Below are positions 1-6,579 of a stretch of 7,961 nt of DNA, piece by piece. The position numbers were made by a program, and so were the translations under genes. The first letter of the stretch is position 1; each line of letters begins with the position of its first letter. The DNA comes from Sphingobacterium sp. Its GTDB lineage: Bacteria > Bacteroidota > Bacteroidia > Sphingobacteriales > Sphingobacteriaceae. The DNA lies in the NCBI GenBank assembly GCA_030146225.1, contig JASLCA010000175.1:1-7961 (forward strand), read 5' to 3'. The notes under the pieces were generated by a model. The model ran no database searches. It saw nothing but the letters and a program-made list of their open reading frames with translations, and had not been told where the DNA came from.

Positions 1-54
1 CTTGGCCCTGTTAAATCCTATATTTGTGAAGGCAAATCTAAATAATGAACTTGT

Positions 55-774
55 CTACTGTGCCATTCTGGCCTCAACCTGCTTCCAGTTGACTGCTTCC
101 CAAAAGCTTTTTACATAATCAGCTCTTTTATTTTGGTATTTCAAGTAATAGGCATGCTCCCAAACATCTAAGCCTAATAAGGGCATTCCTTTAAGACTGG
201 AGACATCCATTAATGGGTTGTCTTGATTTGGCGTACCACCTACCTTTAATTTACCTTGATCAATTACCAACCAAGCCCAGCCAGAACCAAATTGACCTGT
301 AGCAGCTTGTGCAAACTGTGCTTTAAAAGCCTCTAATGATCCGAAGTCTTTATTGATGGCTGCTAATAACAAGCCCTTAGGCGCATTCTCTTTGGTTGGA
401 GTCTGTAACAAAGTCCAGAAAAGCTCATGATTATAAGCCCCGCCTGCATTATTACGCAACTTGCCTGAGTATTTAGAGATGTTAGCAAATAGCTCTTTAG
501 CTGTCGTAACCTGCACAGCTTCTTCTACTAATGCCTCATTGGCATTCTTTACATAAGCTGCATAATGACGTTCATGGTGTATATGCATAGTCTCTGCATC
601 AATTACAGGCTCTATAGCATTGTAAGCATAGGATAGCTTCGCAAAATCAAACTTAAAAGCTTCGTTGCCTGTTGCAAATCCAAGACCCATCGCATTGGCT
701 GTGCTTGCAACACATAGCCCTGCAGCCAATCCAAGGCTGTTTTTTACGAATGTTCTTCTACTTGATTTAATCAT
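55..774 (-). CDS. sodA: Superoxide dismutase, Mn-type, Tat-exported
   Basis: Converts superoxide to hydrogen peroxide and oxygen. The 239-aa product has the full Fe/Mn-SOD fold: an N-terminal helical domain with the MHIHHERHYAAYV block and a C-terminal domain ending in GLDVWEHAYYLKYQNKR. Metal ligands by alignment to E. coli SodA are H66, H116, D203 and H207. G112 together with Q184 (in GTPNQDNPL) is the Mn-type arrangement of the outer-sphere glutamine; Fe-type enzymes carry it in the N-terminal domain. Cambialistic metal use, known in Bacteroides, cannot be excluded. Residues 1-28 are a twin-arginine signal: SRRTFVK at 5-11, a hydrophobic stretch, and an AxA site (A26-N27-A28), so the mature enzyme is about 210 aa, normal for the family, and probably periplasmic. 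The start at 774 is chosen because it is the one that supplies the Tat signal. No Shine-Dalgarno is visible. It is transcribed divergently from murQ. Confidence 0.96.
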   Translation of the reverse strand: MIKSSRRTFVKNSLGLAAGLCVASTANAMGLGFATGNEAFKFDFAKLSYAYNAIEPVIDAETMHIHHERHYAAYVKNANEALVEEAVQVTTAKELFANISKYSGKLRNNAGGAYNHELFWTLLQTPTKENAPKGLLLAAINKDFGSLEAFKAQFAQAATGQFGSGWAWLVIDQGKLKVGGTPNQDNPLMDVSSLKGMPLLGLDVWEHAYYLKYQNKRADYVKSFWEAVNWKQVEARMAQ

Positions 775-820
775 GGTTATTATATTTTTTAATGATAATA
801 TCTTCTTGTTGTAATGATTC

Positions 821-828
821 CAAAATTA
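821..828 (-). promoter_or_regulatory. Putative -7 promoter element of the sod gene
   Basis: Read on the minus strand this is TAATTTTG, a perfect match to the Bacteroidetes -7 consensus TAnnTTTG. It lies about 47 nt upstream of the sod start codon, so the mRNA leader would be roughly 40 nt. The partner -33 TTTG is not clear: only a T-rich run is seen at the expected distance (around 848-856). The match alone is weak evidence in AT-rich DNA; position relative to the gene supports it. Confidence 0.45.
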
Positions 829-945
829 TAGAATAACTCTTAGCTATTAAAATTAAGAATCCTGAACCAATAATCCCTATTCTTTTTGTTGTTTTCCGTT
901 AAAATAGAGCTCAATATGAAAGAGAGATGATAATTGACCGCATAA

Positions 946-961
946 TTATTCTAGCGAATAA
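946..961. repeat. Inverted repeat, possible operator dyad
   Basis: TTATTC (946-951) and GAATAA (956-961) are perfect reverse complements separated by TAGC, a 16-bp dyad. It lies about midway between the two divergent genes, about 170 bp from the sod start and 130 bp from the murQ start. Size and symmetry fit a dimeric repressor site, but a 6-bp AT-rich dyad can arise by chance and no regulator gene in the window points to it. Confidence 0.3.
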
Positions 962-1036
962 GTATAATCTGAAATAGGTTTCGTAAAACATACCTATACA
1001 GACTTTTTATACAATTCTAAAAATAAATATTTATTC

Positions 1037-1062
1037 CGCGTAAGTAGTTTCCTAAATACGCG
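1037..1062 (+). repeat. GC-rich inverted repeat in the murQ leader
   Basis: CGCGTA (1037-1042) and TACGCG (1057-1062) are perfect inverted arms 14 nt apart, ending 27 nt before the murQ start codon. The arms are unusually GC-rich for this AT-rich leader. It could be a regulator binding site or a hairpin in the mRNA leader; there is no T-run after it, so it is not a terminator. Confidence 0.35.
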
Positions 1063-1077
1063 TGTCTTTAAGGGTAT

Positions 1078-1082
1078 AAGGA
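1078..1082 (+). promoter_or_regulatory. murQ: Ribosome binding site of murQ
   Basis: AAGGA sits 7 nt before the ATG at 1090, a good Shine-Dalgarno spacing. It is worth noting because the other genes in the window lack a clear one, and it supports the start chosen for murQ. Confidence 0.5.
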
Positions 1083-1089
1083 TATATTT

Positions 1090-1896
1090 ATGATAACACA
1101 AACTGAACAAGAATCAGTCTATAAAAACTTAGATCAGTTACCCACCATGGCCCTGCTCGAAGGAATTAATAGCCTTGATCAAACAATCGCCATCGCTGTA
1201 AAACAAGTCCTACCTGCTATTGCAGCCCTCAGCCAGCAGATGCTAGAACAGCTACGAGGCGGTGGAAGGGTGTTCTATATTGGGGCGGGCACAAGCGGAA
1301 GATTAGGCGTTTTAGATGCTTCGGAATGTCCGCCGACTTTTGGGGTAGCCCCCACCCTTATACAAGGCATTATTGCGGGGGGTGACACCGCACTTCGACG
1401 GGCCGTTGAGCATGCGGAAGATCAGGCAGAAATGGCTTGGCAAAGTTTAGCCCAGCAGGGAATTAATAGTCAAGACATTTTGATTGGTCTATCTGCTTCG
1501 GGCAGCACAACGTATGTACTTGGAGCCTTAAAAGAAGCCCGACGCTTGGGAATTCCAACAGGCTGTATCGTCTGTAATCCCAACACTCCTATTGCTGCAG
1601 CATGCGATTATCCAATTGCCGTCTTAACTGGACCTGAATTTCTTACAGGATCTACACGCATGAAAGCCGGCTCCGCACAAAAGATGGTGCTAAACATGCT
1701 GAGCACTACGGTAATGATACAACTAGGAAAAATTCAAGGCAACAAAATGGTAGATATGCGCATCAGCAATGCCAAATTGAAACAAAGAGCTATCCGGATC
1801 CTGATGGACGAAACCGGATGCGCCATGCAAAAGGCACAACAAGCGATAGAAAAACATCAAAGCATTAGATTAGCTTTGCAAGCTTTAAGTAGGTAA
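1090..1896 (+). CDS. murQ: N-acetylmuramic acid 6-phosphate etherase MurQ
   Basis: Cytoplasmic enzyme that cleaves the D-lactyl ether of MurNAc-6-phosphate to give GlcNAc-6-phosphate and D-lactate, in recycling or use of cell-wall amino sugars. The 268-aa product is collinear with E. coli MurQ: GGGRVFYIGAGTSGRLG (57-73) is the SIS-domain sugar-phosphate loop, LDASECPPTFGV (75-86) holds the catalytic acid E79 (E83 in E. coli), E110 in VEHAED matches the second catalytic Glu (E114), and GPEFLTGSTRMKAGSAQK (181-198) is the MurQ/GCKR signature. The C-terminal helical part is shorter than in the roughly 300-aa E. coli enzyme but appears complete, with a natural stop. The start is supported by AAGGA 7 nt upstream. 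The next gene, a sigma factor, starts 22 nt after the stop with no terminator between, so co-transcription is possible. No murein PTS, kinase or transporter gene is seen in the window. Confidence 0.97.
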   Translation: MITQTEQESVYKNLDQLPTMALLEGINSLDQTIAIAVKQVLPAIAALSQQMLEQLRGGGRVFYIGAGTSGRLGVLDASECPPTFGVAPTLIQGIIAGGDTALRRAVEHAEDQAEMAWQSLAQQGINSQDILIGLSASGSTTYVLGALKEARRLGIPTGCIVCNPNTPIAAACDYPIAVLTGPEFLTGSTRMKAGSAQKMVLNMLSTTVMIQLGKIQGNKMVDMRISNAKLKQRAIRILMDETGCAMQKAQQAIEKHQSIRLALQALSR

Positions 1897-1918
1897 ACAC
1901 GGCTGTAAGAGATAAGCT

Positions 1919-2524
1919 ATGCAAATACATAACCAAGATATACAACAGCTCTTTCAGGCAATAGCCCAGGGGAATAAAACGGCTTTTGCGCGCTGTCATC
2001 AGGAATATTTCCTGCGGCTCAAGCAATATGCTTTTAACATACTCAAATCCGAAGAACAAGCCGAAGAGGCTACATCGGATGTTTTTGTTCTGCTATGGAC
2101 GCGCCGTGAAAAGCTGAACCTTATTACTCATCCACAACTATATCTGTTTAAGATGATAAAAAACAACTGCTTAAACAGGTTACGCCAAAGCAAAAACAGT
2201 CCACAGTATAGTCCATTTCTGGAGGAGGAGCCTGCTACTATGGCGGAAGGCCCAGCTCAAATCCTAGAAAACAAGGAACTATTCAACTTGCTACAAGCCG
2301 CCGTGGAGTCTTTACCAGAGCAACGTCGCCTAATCTTTAAATTGATTAAGGAAGAAGACCTGAAACATAAAGAGGTGGCAGCTTTGCTAGATCTCTCCGT
2401 CAGAACCGTGGAGAATCAACTCTATAAAGCAGTCAGGCAATTAGCAGGCCATATTGAGGCTTATCTGGATAAAAACCCTACACAGCGTAATGCCGGTCAA
2501 CGTTTACTTATGCTATTTATTTAA
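1919..2524 (+). CDS. ECF RNA polymerase sigma factor, FecI-like
   Basis: Extracytoplasmic-function sigma-70 factor that directs RNA polymerase to promoters of its regulon, normally held inactive by the FecR protein encoded next. In the 201 aa, region 2 spans about 12-90 (FQAIAQGNKTAFARCHQEYF, then EEATSDVFVLLW at 49-60, the core-binding and -10 recognition part). A variable acidic linker follows (about 91-118), then region 4 at about 123-178 with SLPEQRRLIFKLI and the helix-turn-helix HKEVAALLDLSVRTVENQLY (150-169). Length and domain order are normal for the Bacteroidetes FecI-like families. The start gives a complete region 2. The upstream gap to murQ is 22 nt and the downstream gap to fecR is 19 nt. 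The target promoters cannot be read from the sequence; the receptor gene downstream is the usual target in such units. Confidence 0.93.
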   Translation: MQIHNQDIQQLFQAIAQGNKTAFARCHQEYFLRLKQYAFNILKSEEQAEEATSDVFVLLWTRREKLNLITHPQLYLFKMIKNNCLNRLRQSKNSPQYSPFLEEEPATMAEGPAQILENKELFNLLQAAVESLPEQRRLIFKLIKEEDLKHKEVAALLDLSVRTVENQLYKAVRQLAGHIEAYLDKNPTQRNAGQRLLMLFI

Positions 2525-2543
2525 CCCTTACAAAAGACATTAT

Positions 2544-3566
2544 ATGCATCTCCATAAAGACGATTTTCTTCGGTTACTAAGTAAGAAAGTATCCCAAGAA
2601 CTTAGCCCCCAAGAGCAAATTGATTTCGCTATATATTTACATCAACATCCAGAACAACAAGCAGTAGTGGATCAACTTATGGCTTTTATGGCACATAAGC
2701 AAAGCCCTCAAGTAGATACGCAACAACAGGCTAACCTAGAGCAGGTATGGGCTAGACTACGGGAAAAGCCTACCCCTATCCCGACGGCCAAAGTGAAGTC
2801 AATTTTCCGGACAAAATGGTCCGTACTAATTGCCGCAGCATCTATTATTTTGGTGCTGTCCTGGTACTTAAACCGCCCCAGTTTACAGGAAGCAAACTCC
2901 AGCACACTGGCTTATGAGGAAGTACAGAGTGGAAACAATAAACTTTTTGTTTCCTTAGCCGATGGTACAGCCATAACCTTAAACAAGTCGGCTAGCTTAA
3001 GCTACAATACGGATTTTGGACAGCAGCAAAGACAAATCCGTTTAGCTGGGAGCGCCTTTTTTGATGTTAGCAAAAACGAATCCATACCCTTACATATAGC
3101 GTTTAAAAACCTAGAGGTTGTTGTGAAGGGAACTTCCTTCTATATAGAACAAGACTCCCTTCAGGAAAAAACACGTCTAAGCTTGTTCCAGGGAGTCGTG
3201 GAAATTGCCTCGAAAGATGGTTTAGAGGAACCGCTTCGCATCCAACCCAATCAAGTCGTAGAATGGACAGCTAATGAAAAAAGCCCTAGGATGTTGCAGG
3301 TGCAGGAAATTTCGCTTTTCGAGAAAGAAAGCTGGAAAAATCAAACCCAAGATAGCATAGTGTTCAAAAAGCAGAAGTTTGTAGACCTAGCTAAGAAATT
3401 AACCGAGGTCTACCAGGTATCCGTAATTTTTGAAAACAAAGCTTTAGCACAAAAGCGCTTTAGCGGGGTGCTTTATAGAATGGAATTGCGGGTATTCTTG
3501 GAAAACTTAAGAGCAACCTACTCCTTTGATTATCAACTTAATGACACTACACTTATTATTCGATAA
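2544..3566 (+). CDS. FecR-like anti-sigma factor with DUF4974 C-terminus
   Basis: Inner-membrane anti-sigma factor that binds the upstream ECF sigma factor in the cytoplasm and reads the signalling domain of the outer-membrane receptor in the periplasm. I place the start at 2544 (340 aa) and not at the upstream in-frame ATG at 2454. The earlier start would add 30 residues overlapping the sigma gene without family resemblance, while MHLHKDDFLRLLSKK begins like typical FecR proteins. Parts: cytoplasmic helical region 1-88; one transmembrane helix about 92-108 (KWSVLIAAASIILVLSWYL); FecR domain about 125-222 with LADGTAITLNKSASLSYN, IRLAGSAFFDV and a GVVEIA strand; and the DUF4974 domain about 268-340, with a Y290-x-V-x-I-x-F-x-N motif, RFSG at 305-308 and a terminal TLIIR strand. 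The receptor gene follows after 9 nt, consistent with one transcript. Confidence 0.93.
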   Translation: MHLHKDDFLRLLSKKVSQELSPQEQIDFAIYLHQHPEQQAVVDQLMAFMAHKQSPQVDTQQQANLEQVWARLREKPTPIPTAKVKSIFRTKWSVLIAAASIILVLSWYLNRPSLQEANSSTLAYEEVQSGNNKLFVSLADGTAITLNKSASLSYNTDFGQQQRQIRLAGSAFFDVSKNESIPLHIAFKNLEVVVKGTSFYIEQDSLQEKTRLSLFQGVVEIASKDGLEEPLRIQPNQVVEWTANEKSPRMLQVQEISLFEKESWKNQTQDSIVFKKQKFVDLAKKLTEVYQVSVIFENKALAQKRFSGVLYRMELRVFLENLRATYSFDYQLNDTTLIIR

Positions 3567-3575
3567 TCAACTCCT

Positions 3576-6203
3576 ATGAAGAAATTTTTAAGTGTAATGG
3601 CTTTATGCCTATGGGCGTACTGCTGTCTTTCTCAGGAAAGCTATATCCGATTAGAAAGCGGAAAGATACCATTGAAAACAATGCTGGAGCATATTCAACA
3701 ACAAACTGGAATTATTATTTTCTATAGCGATGAAGTGGTTAAGGACCATATGAGCTATACCAATACCCAGGCTAAAATAGAGCTAGAGCTATTATTGCAA
3801 CAGGCATTAGGAGGCTATAACCTTGCCTACAAGCATACAGCAGCAGCGGTACTGGCCATCTTCCCAGCAAATGCAGCGAACGCAGCTACAAACAAACCCG
3901 CATTTATCGGGAAAGTAAGTAATAGTTTAGGTATAGCGCTGGAATTTGCTTCTATTAAGCTCTTTGAGGAGTCAAGGCTACTTTCGATTACTAGTACAGA
4001 CCTTCGGGGGAATTTTAGGTTAGCAGGAGCTTTTCGTTCAGGAAACAGGTATAACCTACAAGTATCTTCTATCGGACATGCAACCCAAATGCTAAATATT
4101 AGTTATGACCAACAGAACGATTCTTTGCATATACAATTAGTGCCTGAGCAAATTACTTTGCAGTCGATCACCGTAAAAGCTAAAAAACCTCCCTTTGAAC
4201 GTATTGCGGACCGCCTAATAGTACATGTGGAAGGGTCAATATTGGAAAGCGGATTAAATACATTGGAGATTTTACAACGCTCGCCTGGCTTATGGGTTGA
4301 TCCTAATGGCGGGATACGGATTCGAGGCAACCAAGGTGTGCAGGTGATGATCAATGATGTTGTCCAAAGAATGTCTGCTGAGATGTTAGCAGAATACTTG
4401 CGACAATTACCAGCGGAAAGTATTAGCAAAATTGAAATTATACCTAATCCCGCGGCAGAGTATGAAGCAGCAGGAACAGCAGGAATTATACGGATTGTAC
4501 TTCGTAAAAATATGCTTGATGGTTTTCGAACAAATATCTTGGCGCGCTATACACAGCAAGGCAAAGACCCCTATTACAATACAGGAACTATTGTCGATTT
4601 TAGAAAGTCTAAATTTTATATAAGCGCTGTAGCGGCAATTACGAGAAATGATGAGTACATCCGAGCGACCAACGACGTCAGTTATGCCGATCAAACGAAA
4701 TATTATAGCTATACAGATCGATACCGTAAGAATAAAGGCTATAACGGCAGAATTACAGCTGTATACGAAATCGATGAGAAACAGCATATAGGATTTCAAA
4801 CTTTGCTGACAGGCAGCCGTAATGATCAGTATTTTTACACGGACAATACTCATTTCAGGCTATCAGACACCTTGTATAAGAAAACCGTTAACAACTGGCT
4901 AACTCGTCCCAAGCAGCTGAGCACAACCCTAAACTATGCGATGAAGCGGGACTCCCTAGGCTCATCCTTAAAGCTTATTGCTGATTATGTTGCTAATGTG
5001 CATCGGGAAGAAAACAAATACATTTTAACCGAACTCCAGACGCAAGAACAGGAACGTTACATTAACTACTCTCCTAGTAATACAAAAATATACAGCATGC
5101 AAGCCGATTGGGTACAGTATTATATTTCTGATTTCAATTGGTTAGCTGGCGTAAAATACATCAATACAGTACGTAATAATGAGGTGCTACGCGAGAATTG
5201 GCAAATGGATGAATGGATTAAGGATCCAAAGCTCAGCAATGAATTCAACTATAATGAGGGCCTTTTTATGGGGTATTTAGCATTGAACTATAAGCGTAAC
5301 CACAGTGCCCTCAAGCTAGGTCTGCGTGCAGAGAACACCCATGTAAATGCCTATTCGATTACATCCCAAGCCCGGGTAAAGCAAAACTATTTAAATCTGT
5401 TCCCATCTATATACTTTTCTCAAAAATTACCTGAAAGCCAGCATACTTTTTTCGTGAACTATGCGAAGCGATTACGTCGACCTTCGTTTAGGGATCTAAA
5501 CCCATATACCCTACAGATTGATGATTTTATATTGTTACAGGGAAATGCAGATCTCAAGCCTGAATTTGCACACCGGCTGGAATTAGGAACACAGCTAAAA
5601 CAAGGAATGTCTGCCGAACTATTCTACACCTACACGCGCGACAAAATAGCCTTATTTACAGAGACTATAGACAATACCGTCTTAGCTTATCAATCTCGAA
5701 ACTTTCATCATAGCGTAGATTATGGTATAAATATCTTTACGCCATGGAAGCTATTTAGCTGGTGGTCAGGACAAGCAAATGCGGTTTGGTATAAAACCAA
5801 ATTTGAACTAGATTCAGAGGATCTTTCACAGGAAACCTGGGAAATTAGCCTGTCCCAACAGTTCAAGCTAATGAAACGTACTGACGCCAATATCTACTTT
5901 GGCTACACCTCAGCTCGTAAAATTGCCAATACAAAGTATGCCGAATTGTTTAATTCGTCCTTGCAAATATCCCAGCGCTTAATGCAGGACAAGGCTAAAC
6001 TCACCTTACAAGTGAATGATCTCTTTAATACTTTCCGCGAAAAAGAATGGACAGTAAGACAAGGTACAACCCTAGATTTTTATCAGAAAAGACCAACCCA
6101 AACTTTTGGAATTTCCTTTACCTACAGCTTATCTAAAGGAAAAAAAATCGACGATAAGAAGATTGAACAAAGTAATTCAGAGGTACAAAAAAGGGCAAAT
6201 TAA
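3576..6203 (+). CDS. TonB-dependent outer-membrane receptor with STN signalling domain
   Basis: Outer-membrane active transporter that also signals ligand binding to FecR. Order in the 875 aa: signal peptide 1-19 (MKKFLSVMALCLWAYCCLS); STN (secretin/TonB N-terminal) signalling domain about 22-98; an Ala/Asn-rich linker (98-106); carboxypeptidase-regulatory-like beta-sandwich about 109-190; plug about 205-312 with IRIRGNQGVQVMIND and ISKIEIIPNPAAEYEAAGTA; then a beta-barrel to about 852, of the outer-membrane beta-barrel type common in Bacteroidetes receptors. The STN domain is the part that contacts FecR in regulated receptors. A charged, Lys-rich tail of about 23 residues follows the last barrel strand. 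The gene is last in the sigma-fecR-receptor unit and ends 18 bp before a strong terminator. No SusD-like gene follows, so a Sus-type glycan pair is unlikely. The substrate is unknown: a siderophore or other chelate is the commonest case, and a cell-wall fragment is possible given murQ upstream. Confidence 0.94.
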   Translation: MKKFLSVMALCLWAYCCLSQESYIRLESGKIPLKTMLEHIQQQTGIIIFYSDEVVKDHMSYTNTQAKIELELLLQQALGGYNLAYKHTAAAVLAIFPANAANAATNKPAFIGKVSNSLGIALEFASIKLFEESRLLSITSTDLRGNFRLAGAFRSGNRYNLQVSSIGHATQMLNISYDQQNDSLHIQLVPEQITLQSITVKAKKPPFERIADRLIVHVEGSILESGLNTLEILQRSPGLWVDPNGGIRIRGNQGVQVMINDVVQRMSAEMLAEYLRQLPAESISKIEIIPNPAAEYEAAGTAGIIRIVLRKNMLDGFRTNILARYTQQGKDPYYNTGTIVDFRKSKFYISAVAAITRNDEYIRATNDVSYADQTKYYSYTDRYRKNKGYNGRITAVYEIDEKQHIGFQTLLTGSRNDQYFYTDNTHFRLSDTLYKKTVNNWLTRPKQLSTTLNYAMKRDSLGSSLKLIADYVANVHREENKYILTELQTQEQERYINYSPSNTKIYSMQADWVQYYISDFNWLAGVKYINTVRNNEVLRENWQMDEWIKDPKLSNEFNYNEGLFMGYLALNYKRNHSALKLGLRAENTHVNAYSITSQARVKQNYLNLFPSIYFSQKLPESQHTFFVNYAKRLRRPSFRDLNPYTLQIDDFILLQGNADLKPEFAHRLELGTQLKQGMSAELFYTYTRDKIALFTETIDNTVLAYQSRNFHHSVDYGINIFTPWKLFSWWSGQANAVWYKTKFELDSEDLSQETWEISLSQQFKLMKRTDANIYFGYTSARKIANTKYAELFNSSLQISQRLMQDKAKLTLQVNDLFNTFREKEWTVRQGTTLDFYQKRPTQTFGISFTYSLSKGKKIDDKKIEQSNSEVQKRAN

Positions 6204-6221
6204 ACGCTTGTTTTTCAAGTA

Positions 6222-6272
6222 ACAGCACCGCTATATTTCCCAAAATAATACAGCGGTGCTGTATTGTTTTTT
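6222..6272 (+). terminator. Intrinsic terminator after the receptor gene
   Basis: ACAGCACCGCT (6222-6232) pairs perfectly with AGCGGTGCTGT (6252-6262), an 11-bp stem, and the stem can extend inward past one A-C mismatch. A TTTTTT run follows at 6267-6272, four bases after the stem. It begins 18 bp after the receptor stop codon and closes the murQ / sigma / fecR / receptor cluster. Confidence 0.88.
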
Positions 6273-6394
6273 AAGGCTTTCACCACATTAAAATCAGATT
6301 TTTCAGCTGCCTATAATAGGCTTGTCTATAATCCTAAATATAAAAGAGCCAACAAATATTTAAAGTTAAAATACTGCTTTGCAAGTAGATATAT

Positions 6395-6425
6395 TTGCAA
6401 TTGTAGTATTTTTTTGTTATCTTAG
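6395..6425 (+). promoter_or_regulatory. Bacteroidetes-type promoter for the RNA candidate
   Basis: TTG at 6395-6397 (within ATTTG) matches the -33 element, and TATCTTAG at 6418-6425 matches TAnnTTTG at seven of eight positions. The spacing is 20 nt, as expected for the primary Bacteroidetes sigma factor. Predicted transcription start is about 6427-6432, at the edge of the structured segment that follows. Confidence 0.55.
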
Positions 6426-6426
6426 A

Positions 6427-6537
6427 GATTTGGAGGAAATCCGAACGCTTTTACAAAGAAGTGTTTAATCTAATTATATAATAGCATTAAGCCTATTAAT
6501 TTTCCTTTCCACAGGGCTATATGAGCCCGTCTTTTTT
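6427..6537 (+). ncRNA. Candidate structured small RNA (6S-like or novel), or attenuator leader
   Basis: Directly downstream of the promoter, about 108 nt can form an ordered structure. A closing helix pairs 6431-6439 (TGGAGGAAA) with 6501-6511 through a 2-nt bulge. A hairpin follows with a 9-bp stem, AACGCTTTT (6444-6452) with AGAAGTGTT (6457-6465), including two G-U pairs and loop ACAA. A second hairpin pairs TAATAG (6479-6484) with CTATTA (6493-6498). The segment ends in an intrinsic terminator (6512-6537). A short alternative hairpin, GATTT-GGAGG-AAATC (6427-6441), competes with the closing helix, so a switch is conceivable. There is no ORF of note inside. The promoter-structure-terminator layout and size fit a free-standing small RNA; the 6S RNA of Bacteroidetes (Flavo-1/6S-Flavo) has about this length, but I cannot confirm membership. 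The alternative is a leader that attenuates the monooxygenase gene. Confidence 0.5.
6512..6537 (+). terminator. Intrinsic terminator of the RNA candidate
   Basis: GGGCT (6514-6518) pairs with AGCCC (6524-6528) across the loop ATATG. With one bulged A the stem gains a C-G pair. TTTTTT follows at 6532-6537. The stem is short but GC-rich against an AT-rich background. It lies 141 bp before the monooxygenase start. Confidence 0.65.
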
Positions 6538-6579
6538 AGTTTATTCTCAACTATTAATTTAAGGATATACTCGTCATTA

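Larger units (their letters stand above)
775..1089. other. Divergent intergenic region sod / murQ
   Basis: A gene-free stretch of 315 bp between two divergently transcribed genes. I see no convincing ORF or RNA gene. It contains the sod -7 candidate (821-828), an inverted repeat at 946-961, a second inverted repeat at 1037-1062 and the murQ ribosome binding site. No confident TTTG / TAnnTTTG pair is visible for murQ on the plus strand; a TTGACC at 934-939 and a TATAAT at 963-968 are 23 nt apart, too far for a standard sigma-70 promoter. Regulatory content is therefore likely but only partly resolved. Confidence 0.6.

Noticed and set aside
1..54. Terminator for the sod gene at the left edge
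   Set aside because: Only a weak ATTTG / CAAAT pairing is visible with no T-run on the minus strand; the true terminator may lie outside the window.
934..968. TTGACC ... TATAAT as a sigma-70 style promoter for murQ
   Set aside because: The 23-nt spacer is too long for the enteric pattern, and the TATAATCT segment does not fit the Bacteroidetes TAnnTTTG pattern.
1872..1884. AGCTT-TGC-AAGCT palindrome at the end of murQ as a terminator
   Set aside because: It is a short 5-bp AT-rich stem inside the coding region with no T-run after it.
1865..2059. Minus-strand 64-codon ORF across the murQ / sigma junction
   Set aside because: It overlaps both real genes on the opposite strand and shows no recognisable protein features.
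2708..2905. Minus-strand 65-codon ORF inside fecR
   Set aside because: It is fully inside the fecR coding region and has no family resemblance.
4103..4853. Antisense and alternate-frame ORFs of 63-148 codons inside the receptor gene
   Set aside because: They lie within a well-supported 875-codon gene, have low-complexity composition rich in Ile, Ser and Cys, show no domain and no start context. They are shadows of the real frame.
6134..6203. Lys-rich tail after the last barrel strand of the receptor as a frameshift or fusion artefact
   Set aside because: Charged C-terminal extensions are common in this Bacteroidetes barrel family, and the stop sits at a natural distance before the terminator.
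6309..6321. GCCTA-TAA-TAGGC hairpin as a second terminator or RNA element
   Set aside because: A 5-bp stem with a 3-nt loop, no T-run and no promoter near it; likely chance.
6432..6446. GGAGGAAATCCGAAC resembles the conserved GAGGAAAGTCCG block of RNase P RNA
   Set aside because: A promoter just upstream and a terminator about 100 nt later leave no room for a 300-400 nt RNase P RNA, and the matching distal conserved block is not found.
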